A stretch of 64,000 nucleotides of DNA from positions 30,139,922 through 30,203,921 of the forward strand of contig NC_060232.1 in NCBI RefSeq assembly GCF_021155775.2, given 5' to 3'. The position numbers and the translations under genes are program-made. Source of the stretch: Neodiprion pinetum (lineage: Eukaryota > Arthropoda > Insecta > Hymenoptera > Diprionidae). The notes beneath the pieces are model-generated. The model did not search any database and had not been told where the DNA came from. It worked only from the letters and a program-made list of their open reading frames with translations. Below, one piece after another: positions 26,801 to 38,035 of the stretch (position 1 is its first letter; the number at the start of each line of letters is the position of its first letter).

Positions 26801-27855
26801 CCGAGTCAGACGCGCACATTAGCTGAAGGTCGTTGACAATTTTGAAGAGAAAGTGAACCGGGAGATGTCGCCTTTAAGGATATCCATTTAGCCGCAATGT
26901 CCCTAAGCACTCTCTTCGTTTTCATCTCTATACCCAATAAAATGAGTTTACGAGAGAACGCGCGGCTCCCTTTGTCTTCTTATCCGTCTCGGGAGAATGA
27001 ATTTATTCTACTAAAAAACTCTTGAAAATATTTCGAGGTTTCGCAGCTACTTCGCAGATTTTATGCCTATCCTATTTATCGTTCAAAGATTAAATTCGTA
27101 CTGGAGAAATAAAAGAAAGTAAAGTATTCGAGCGAGTTACGATTAGATGAATGACATCCGACGATTGGTAACAACGTGCCTGTACAAATTCTTTTCCATC
27201 TTGTTATTGCAAAATTTTTTTTTCTCGACATCTGCGTATCACACTTTGAATCGCAATTTCGTCCTCGTTTGAAGTATGCGCATGACTGTCAAAGAATACT
27301 TTCTTCGTTTCTCGAGCCGCAGACGAAATATTGAAAAGGAATATTTTATATATTTATACGTGGAACAAAACGCGATATAGGCATATAAAATATCATACGT
27401 ACGTACCTTATTACCATTTACCAGAATTAAACGTGTGCGAATAAAGTCTACATAATATATGTATAATACAAACGCGTTCGTTCCAAGGGAATTTAAAAAT
27501 CTTTGCCTGGCTTGGTGAATCGTAAAAATGTGGGGTAAAAAGATTTTGCCACCGGCAAAAGATTTCCCACCACCGACTTTCATTTCTGCAGGTATCGTCT
27601 TACCTCAGGTGTCTGGCATCGCGAGAGCTGCTGCAACTTGTTCCCGAAGATGTTACGCTATTGATACTTTTACTACGTCGACTTCTCAGCGAGTCGCCCA
27701 AGTTGAAAACGCCGTTCGCTGTTATGGAGAATGAGCGAAGTCTGTAGTATTCGACCCCGTCTTCACCCTCGGCCTCTTCGGCGCCGTTTATCCCGCTACG
27801 TTTCATCTCGGCGAGCATTGGCTGAAAGAAAAGAAAATTGTGGTGTGCCAAATAT

Positions 27856-27905
<50 letters not shown>

Positions 27906-30900
27906 CATTGGTATAGCGGTATTATTCACATGCTATATTCGTGCGGAGATCTGCAGGTCAAAGGTATCTTTGAGGAGCACACAAGTTTTGAATTATTCAT
28001 AGAGATATTGTTATTGGTGCGAGTGACGTGACTGGGGACTGGGACATAATGTGTCCCAGTTATCTGCGGGAGTAAGGTTTCAAACTCAATTTCAAGCTAA
28101 GCCGATACAAGTTTGCATGCATGTATGTTCAGATATATGTGTATAGATGCAGAGGGACTTGAATATCGTTAAATCCAGGCAATATAAATTATCGGTAATA
28201 AGTCTGCCGCATCTTATATCACACGCTGCACGTTTTAATCGGCTTTAAAATTACGCCCGATACCCCAAACATTCGATTTATCGTCTGCCAAAGACCGACA
28301 CCAGCCGGAACCCAATTCTATACGGGAGGCAATAAAAATCTCAAGACTTCAACCCGGCGTCTTCGCGTCAATTTGAATTTAGCGGCGAAGTATGAGTGGT
28401 GATAAATTCGACTCCCAGCCAGGATTGATAACGTGATTGAACGGCTGTTAACCAAGCGATTCTCTCTTCATTCTGCGTTAGTTAGTCGAAATAAAATGAA
28501 TTCTCGAAAGCAACCCGAAAGGATTTTGACAATAAAACGATCGAGTAGGTTTTTGAAAACTAGCTCAAGACTCACAAATTATCAGCCCCGTAAAAATAAT
28601 GTCGAAATACATTAGCGAACTTTTTGCGAAAAATTTTTTGCCCCTCACAGCAGACTATAAATTCTATAAACTTCTTGCACTTCACCTTCTCTCTTGTATT
28701 GTGTAGTGTAACCTTGCGACGCAGCCAACGGAATGAAAAGGATCGACCTAGGTTCGACGCAGGCGAACCGTGATTCTTCTTCGTTGCGTAACCGCACCGA
28801 AACCCGAGGCTTTAAAGCCATATATTATAACAACGACTCAGCGTTAGCGTAACCTGATATTTATCTGGTAACGGTACATAATTATTGCCGGATCACAAAT
28901 AGGGATATAATAAGACGAAACGAGTCCTAATCAGTGCCATTGCAGAATGCCAATAGTTGATGAGATAGTTAGTGAGGCTTGACGCCGCGTCATAGCAGCT
29001 ACGAAAATTGAGTTGGTCAGACATGCGGTCCGAGAAAATCAGACGAAGACGTCACTTCTGCAGACGTTTGATCAAGTATCGATGATAAACAGGTATTACG
29101 GTATGCTGCAGTGGTTTGCCGCTCGACCTATACTCTCCGGTGCGACGAACTGGAGGTTTGAAAAAAATTTATACCCGTTATCGATAATGATAAACAGCTG
29201 TAAGCGAGTATCGTGATTCGCGTGAAAGTGGAAAAAATATTGTGCACTTAGGCGCGCATAACAGAGCGACAGATGGTTACTTAAGCTCTGAAAATGGCAG
29301 ACACTTTGGGGTTGCATGTCCATCAATCGAATCACGCGTAATGGATATGAAAAAAAATAACATCGATTTTATAAAAGTATCAATCACGTGGATGTTGATA
29401 CTCTTGTGGTACCTTTTCAGCAGGTATCGGAGCGTATAAATTAAGGGTCGAGCTTTGCTTCCCGGTATACGGAAACATTATACTATACGGTACGTTACGT
29501 GGTGAAACGATGTCGTACTCCAGTTTCTTCACCGCTGGCTACACGCTGTGCGACGTACGTCTCGTTGCAACGATAAATAAATCGGAATAAAAAGAAGTTG
29601 GATGAAAAAGTTATTTCATAGTTATTACAAATCCGAGGCTCTCGGCATAGAAAACTTTCTGCCACCTGCAGATCGTGGCGCTTATATGCTGATACGTTAA
29701 TGACGCTCGGAGTTTCGACAGGTTAGTATTTTACCTACATATTCGACACATGGAACATGAAATCATGATTTCAACGTAACTTTCTTCGGCCTGCAAGGAA
29801 CAGCCCTCGAAGTTCGTCCGCGCGACAAAAGGTGAAAGAGGCTTGCGCCACGTACCGATGGATTAGGGTCAACAGCACCCATCCAACCTCATCCATTCCA
29901 CCACATTCTGCCTGCCTCTCAGCGTTCCAATTTGCTGAGGGCGCGAGGCCTAAACTGATTCGTCGACTACTTTTACCGATTACGTTCGCGGGTCGAAGGC
30001 ACGCCACGACAGCCTTCCTTCTCTCCCCGGGCACAATCGAATCATCCTCCTTTTACCATTATTTTATTTCACTTTTTGTACCTTTCACTTGCTTTATTCC
30101 ATCTCATTTTCGGTCTTGATCTCGTTTTTCTATAATGACGCAAATGCCGTATGAAAGGAAAAAAATCACTGTACACCGGCAGTGAGGTTTTTGGTTCATT
30201 CTCTAAAAGCCCCTCTCTAAAGGTTAGCAATTTCGAAAACATGGTGAATATTTTCGTTGGACTTTTCCCCCCTCGTGTATATTTTCTCTCGGTCTGCATA
30301 ACGATCGTCGGTTGGTGGTTGAAGGGTGGCCCGTAAAAACGTCAAAGTAATGCAAATTCAGTCCCAAGTTCAGATGTTCCCGTCATTTAAATTCCAGACG
30401 AACATGGTGAATGACACTGACCGAGCGGTCGCGTTTTACATGGAGGACAAACGTCGCCGTTCAAAATTGAACAAAATGAAAACAGTAAAGGAAAAATTGA
30501 AGTAACCCGTCACTTACTTCACGATCTACGAAGAGGTATGAAATTCAAAGATCAACAGAAGCGCAAAACTGAAATAGTTGGAAAATAAACAGGCGATAAC
30601 CATGCCTCAGGTTAGAAAACTTCTGCTGCGTACGTAACCTTTGGTAAAAAAAAAGAAAAAGTTGAAGATAACACGTCAGATGAGAATGACTATTTCATAT
30701 TGATGTGAAATTTTCTGGTTAATTCAACAAAAAGAGAGATAAGAGAATAGGGTCGAATATCGCAAGTTTAACCAAGTTTTGAATACGGCAAGGATGGGTG
30801 ACGTTCCCGCGTACAGCGATCTCGGCAAAGAGGCCAGAAGTATTCTCAGGTCGGGCTACCACTACGGCAAAGGCTTAATCAAGCTCGCCCTCAAAACGAA

Positions 30901-33900
30901 AACTGAAAAAGCTTTCGAAGTGGGTAGCGACTTCACAATGAATTTTGACGCGACTAAGGTAATTGGCCGCTCGATAAGGTTGGTTAAAGCGCAAGTTTTT
31001 CTGTGGAAATTAATCGCGCAGAGCAAACCACAGTGTATGAACAAATTTTTTGAGATCGATATTCGTGATCTTATTATAATAATGGAATAATTAATTTTTC
31101 TAATTTCTTCAAAAACGTGCAAAAATCAAACTTCAACCCGGCCGTAAGCTCAACGTGGATGATAATGGCACGTCGAGAATATACAAGTGCTTTACATGTT
31201 CTAAAGCTCGTGATCCTAGCCTTTTTACTGCGTTCTTATTCCGCACCTTGTAATAAAAATGTTTTCCCAAGCTTGTTTTTTAAATTGTACGTGCTGCTAT
31301 GCTTATCCTTTTCCGGTGTGAGAAATCCTCGAGACGATTAAGAGGATCTAAACATATTCATATCTGTACATATACCTACATAGCCGACCCACGAAGGTCA
31401 ACGATAAAATTTCGCAACGCAAATTGCCTTGCCGCCTGTGTTCATTTGTGTCTCAGCTTGTCCTACATTACAAATTTTTATTTTTTTTTCTTTATTTCCG
31501 TACAAACACTGTCATACGACGAATTGCTAAGTTGATCAAAAGAATGAATCTTGTCGTCACCAGTTACGCGCATGCATAAGAAGTATAAAAATTTATGGCT
31601 ATCAAATTACGCGTTATTGTTTCATCTCCGCGAGTTCATCATTAACAAGATCTTGATTAATCAAACCCGGTGGGTTGCAGAGAGAGAAGGCGGGCTGTGT
31701 CAATCGATCGTGTTTGAGCTAGACTTCGTTATCGTCAAGCTGGGGTTAAAGCTCCTGGTAGAGTATGGCGGTGTTCTGTGGCAGATGTGAAAGTGAAACC
31801 CCAGCTTCCTGTCTCGGAAATAGAAGTCGGTCAATCATTAATCCTCAATGATGTAAAGCTGCAATCGACCGATAACGAGCGACACAAGTCTGCGGCACTA
31901 CTCAGGGTCTTTTCATTCCGAATTCTCAGGCTGCATCTGCAGAAATTCTCATACGACGCGTAACGCTGCCTTATCGTTGTGTCTGCAGTCCTCGGGTAGC
32001 ATGGAATCCCGGTTCAAGACGAAGGATTACGGATCGTTCACGCAGAGGTGGACGACCGACGGTAGTCTGACCACGCAGTACGACGTCGCCGACAAACCGT
32101 CACCTGGATTCGATTCGTACGCCGCGTTTCTTTACAAGCCTGCGGGTTCCGAGAAGAGCACGAAACTCGGTCTCAGATACAAGAACGACACTTTCAACAC
32201 CGGCGCAACGCTCAGTGAGTGTTCTTTTCGCGAATCGAGAGCTTGCCAAGCGAACAGAACCAGCTATAAGACAATACAGCTTTTATTCGCGATACTTAAT
32301 TGAAACAATTCCGAAAATTTTGATGTTTTATTTTTAATTCGCGCGAAAGGATTAGCATGAAGACAAAAATTGCTGGGTACAATGGGAGAAGGAATAATCA
32401 ATGATTTCCAAGGTGACTGAAAAGTTTTCCTTTCCTTAATTTTAATTTTACAATTCCAGGCAACGCGTTTGACGCAAACGTTCAAGTGATGGGCTCATTG
32501 GTCACCAGAATCAAAGGAATTCTGATCGGTGCCGAAGGCGTGTACGACACGGCCTCTGGTGAAATGACAAAGGCAAATTTGGGCTTCGCCTTCAACGTCG
32601 AGGACGTTGGGTTTCACTTGTCGTGCAACGACGTGCCTTACGAGTATGGCGGTTCGATTTCGTACAAAGGTGTGCTTTTAGAATTATCACAGTCAACACG
32701 ATTGATCCGCGAGTATGACGATGTTCATAGAAGACACCTGCGATGAAAATAACTTATCGTTTCGATCGCTTACAATCAGTAAACTCTCAGTGGGACGCGG
32801 CGTTGAACGGCATATACGCAATGAACGGTGAAAACCAACTTTGGACCATCGGAGCCGGTGCCCGTTACAAATTCGACGCTGACTCCGCGATACGATTCAA
32901 ATTCAACAAAGATCTTCAGCTGGGAACAAGTCTTCAGCAAAAAATACGCGACGGTGTCAAAGTGACTCTTTCGATGAATATCGACTGCTCGAATGTCACC
33001 AAAGGCGAGCACAAAGTAGGACTGGCTTTGGAGTTGGAGGCCTGAATTATGTATTTATGTACAATGTAATAAAGTATAAAGCGATGATGGAAGAGCGAAG
33101 AAATAACTGAAAATAACACGCGCACTTCCCAGCCTGCGTAACAAACGAGGCTGCGAAGTACAAACCGTTGCTCAGCTGCTGGCTGAAAACACTCGGGTGA
33201 GGAAATTTTCTAATCGTCCGCAAACTTTTGTATACTACGATGACAAAGGTGGGTCGTTTTCGCACTTGCTTGAAAATTTGGGTATACAACCAGGTGTTAT
33301 CATATTCGACAGCGGAAGACCTGCATTTCAGATGATCACGAAGTAGGTTAACATGTTCACAAATTAAATGGCAAAACAAGTGCTTACATTTTCGGTTTGC
33401 CAAGGCGTAAGTTCCCGGGCTGCGGGTTATCAGGAAAAAGGCGCGAAGGCGTTAAACACGCTATAAAAGCCTTGATAAATTGCGGTCTAGACCTCTTTTA
33501 TATTAATTGAGAACCAATCAACACGGTTCGAGCCCGAAGGTACAGGACCGCCTAATTTGCCCCAGCCGTTTTCCCGCGAGGTCGCGCTAAATTTATCTCT
33601 CTTGAGCATCTGTCAGGTTCGTGAAAAAAGCTTGAAAAACTTTTATCGCCCTTGTCTACTCACTCTGTGACGTGGGACTGCTGGCATGCTGCTCGTCCTG
33701 CAACGGTATTGTCGATGTGATGGTCCACGACCCGCAGACGCCGGACCGGCAGGACTTGTTGGACTTGGTCCTCCGGGACTTGCTCCGGGACTCAGATGTG
33801 ACGTTGACGAAAGTCCGCCGGGACTAATCGCAGCAGTTCTGGTTGGACTTCTAGGAGACGGAGACAAGTGTCCCCATGGGCCAGCTTCTGCCTGAAGAAA

Positions 33901-36900
33901 CCTGAAAATAAGCGTGATCGTCACTCCGTTGGAACTGCTTTGTTTGAAACCTTGTACATCTCCATTAGGCGGTGATTTATGCAAGCAGTTCTCTTCCAGA
34001 GATTCGGTTGACTGCCTCTTTTGAGCGGTTCTTTCGTTCCCGATGTCCGGCTATGATGAGATGCGGTACTTGTCAGTAATGTGCGACATGCCTCGCACTA
34101 CTCCGCTTCTGTGATGCCTATTTTCACTCTCAGCGGTCACCAATTTCCGATACGGTCGTAATGATTCAAGTGTTGCAAGGCACTTCTCTAAGAAATTATC
34201 ATCTAATCCACTCGAATTCGTGGCATAAATCTGGGATACGAACGTGTGCTTTGAAACGAACATCGCTTCACCGAAACGTACGCATAATCAATAGTAGAAA
34301 ACATCGGTTGAAACCATGACTTTCCTGGCTACTCAAATCCACCCAGTAATCAATAGTCGTGTCGTCAGCGGAATATCAATGCATAGTGACACGTACACTA
34401 CAGGGTTTCTTATAGCTAGTCGTCGTGGCAACAGTCAAATTATGGAAATAAGTTGGCGGATAATTAGTCCATTTATGGGAATAACTTCAGAAAACAAGTA
34501 AACATACTACAGTGTTTCAGAGTAATACAAATTTTTATTTCGCTCGCACTCGCACTCTGAAAAGCTTGTTTTGGAGAAAAAAATAAGCCCCTCAAAAGAT
34601 GTTAGATCCTGTATTATCCAACGTTTATCACAGTCATTTTTGTTATGGATCGATAATAAGGAATACAATGGTCTAAACAGACCATATCAATCGATTAATC
34701 ACTATTTTTTTACTCAAAAATTACAATTTGTGACTCTTCCATAACCAAACAAGCTCTTATTCCATAGAAACAGTTTCCAGACCCAAAATAACTTTTCTAG
34801 CGGCAATAAAAAAATGCTCCTATCGAAATGGCACGGAAATGGAATTTCCGTGATTTTTATCAGAAAATGCGATTTCGGCAGGTATTCCACATAACCTACA
34901 GGCATCATCTTTTGAGGGGCTTATTTTTTTTTCCAAACAAGCTTTTCGGGATGCAAGTGCGAGCGAAATGAAAATTCTTCTTATTCTAAAACACTCCAGT
35001 TCGAAGAGATGCTGGTTAGGGAATACGATGAAAGACCATCGAGGCTTCCAATGTCCGAGACGACGAGCTTTGATAATTTTTTCGCAGTCACGACACAAGC
35101 AAGGAAGAACAGAGAAAATTAGCTTGCACGTTCTGTCGTCTCTCCATCCTTTCTTTCAACTACTCGATAAGTATCAGATCATATAGATATTACATTTCAA
35201 GAATATTTAATCTTCGTATCTTCTGTACCTCTTAACTTGACTCTGATGAATCCCTTCAATTGCGCAATTCGTAACTAAAATCCGACATAGAGCAAGTTTT
35301 GGAGAGAGGTTTTTATACTTGGCCTACCTCTGAAAATTATTGTTTACCTGAATCAAATCACTTGTGCATCACTTGTAGGCTCAACCCTTTGAGTGTACGT
35401 ATAATGAATGTGGCCGCAAGCCGATCAAACAATTATCCTAAACTAATACTGAGATGACCAAAACCGGTACATCTACTCTACTCCATATTAACCAACACCT
35501 TTACCTGCTTTTGAATGTAACCCACAATCCCGGACCGCGAATAGTACAATTCCAGTGGAACTCGCTCATTCGAGAAAGAGCTAACCAGAATACAGTCAGG
35601 AAACAGTGTTTACCGGTACTTGACTTGGCGTATCACTGACTGTGAAATTTCACGCTAATTGTGAGGCCAAGAAGAAGTGGATGCCTACCTGTGCAGATCT
35701 GGCGTCGGTCTGGCGACGGCGATGCTGGAGCTTCGCCTCCTGGAAGGATTCGGTGACTTGGGCCCGTCTACGGAGGAGCTTTGACCCTGGCCCGCGGTGA
35801 AAGAAGCGTGATGAGCACGTACCTCGATCTCGCTGCTGCGCCGTTGGAAAGTTCGTTTGCTCCAGAGGCGTGGGCGGAAATCGGGGTTAATCGGCTCTGT
35901 TTTCCTAGAACCACAGACAAGAAAGGAGGTTAGCAAAGCAGCGGAAAATGCAGGTACGACAGAAGGAAATGTGGTGTGCGGAAGCGGGTTATTAACTCGG
36001 CATATTACAGACAGACATGCCTGCTTTCGTGTAAACAGGCGAGTTCGGTGAAAGGGTGAAGTGGAAGGGGGGAGAAACGTTGAACAGAGCTCCAAACACA
36101 CCGTTTAATTCTACGGAACTGCAAAAAGCCACAAAGGTTCACAGTCCTTTTACCGAGCGCGTTGTAACGACCGTCACGATCGTTCAAACCTTGTATCTCA
36201 TCTCAAGAGCTTGTAACGAATTTCTTATATTGGTAGGTCAGGTGCTATGAACGAATAATTGTGATGTAAGTCTTATAATTATATAAATAGTTATACAGAT
36301 CAAACTGGTCAGAAATATTGACGTGAAATTAAATAAAACAAGACAAAAAAAACTTAAAAGTAACTCTTATCTTTTCTGAGGCGTCATACGTTAAAAATAA
36401 ATGTTCATCCTCTATGTTGAGTCGTCAGTCCTTATATAATATACATTTCGATTAATGTGGTAATTGGTGTCATAATTTTCTATAAACTTTCCCAACAGGG
36501 TTCGAAGGGATTCCAAAAAAAAAAAAAAAACAAATAAATAATTAAAATTCCGTCTCGATGGTTACGTATCAATTGGACTTGTCACATTGTGTGAACATAT
36601 ATGTACATGTGACGTCCAGATTCTTACAAGCTACTCAATCCAACGCCGGCAATGTTTTTGCGCGCCATCGTTGCATTTGCGTCATACTTTCGTCGGAAAA
36701 TATTCATCGAATTTAGGATCAATTGCCACTCGCCTTATGCGTAACCGTTACGAGTACAAACGTATTATCCGACCTCGTAGCATTAAGCTACCGGATGTAT
36801 TATGACTCGATTAATTATCATTGCGTCTTGGGGGAAATAAATTTTCGACGCAACGGATAGCTTGAATCGGTGGAAAATTCTCTTCGATCTAAATTTGTTG

Positions 36901-38004
36901 ATGGGTACGACGAGTTTAAGAGGGATCCGTACGTACCTCGCATACAAGCGAATTTTGTTCGGTAAATTTGAGGCTCCCCGAGCTTTTGTCGGCAGTGAAA
37001 TTACGTGACTAACCCAGCCGTGCTGTCACTATGAAAGGTAAAAATATCGCTCGATAATCAGCGGATGCTTGAAATGATCGTAGAAATTGAAAAGGCATTG
37101 TGTAAGAGCGTATTGATTTTTCGACACTGTATTAATTTCCCTGTCGAATATTTTCCGACATGCATTTTTCGAGTCTCTCACTAAGTTTTCAATAAGTCCA
37201 GTGTTTTTATTTTCGAGAGTTCATCGCCAAACGACACCAACTTCTGTTATAACGATGGTTCGTTACACTAAAATATATCTTGTATAGGTTCAACCATTTC
37301 TACAGTAAGATTTTTATTTATGTATTATTCAGTAGTGTACGTTTTTGGATAAATAACTGATTCTCATTTGCGTCAACTTTAATAATTATACGATGACGAA
37401 TAATTACAAATTCGCTAACACGAATTTGGCAACTATTAATTTTGAATAATCACACCGCAATTTTAGATCAGAGAAAAATGATACCGTCTGGTAAAAAAAG
37501 TATACTTCCACATGTTTCGGCTTTTAGTTCATGAGAGCTAATATATCAGACCACAAGAGCAAGCGCAGAAAAAATAATGAGAAAGATTTTTTCCCCGAGA
37601 GACTTTTATTTATTCGGCATTCACAATCAACCTGGCGAATCAGACGACTTCGAAGATTCTGGTTTCGCTAAGGATTTGAATAACAATGCATAATTTTGGT
37701 GTTTGTCATCGCAAAGCCATTATAACAAAATTCTCGAAAAGTTGGTTCGAGGCGGACGTTTCGATCCGTGGGCATATATCCTTCACTCGATTTCACATAT
37801 TCCGTATTTTCACAATTTGCTTCCCACAGCAAAATATGTTTGAAACTTATTTTCCTCGCCTTTAACATTCGGCAGCATTGCCCCAGGTCCACGTAAATTG
37901 ATTTTCTCAGTGTTGTTTGTCGAGGTGTGGGAGTCGCGTATGAAGTACACGGCGGTAATTGGTCCCTCAAAAGTAAGCAGCCTTGTTCCCAGCCATTTAA
38001 CAAG

Positions 38005-38035
<31 letters not shown>

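Larger units (their letters stand above)
27822..33663. other. RGK intron 3, containing the nested VDAC gene
   Basis: The 5.8-kb intron carries the complete VDAC/porin gene on the opposite strand at 30794-33045. The stretch 27904-30793 has no recognisable gene: ORFs at 29771-30034 and 29832-30119 overlap antisense to each other and lack domains. 33100-33663 also appears empty. Confidence 0.8.
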
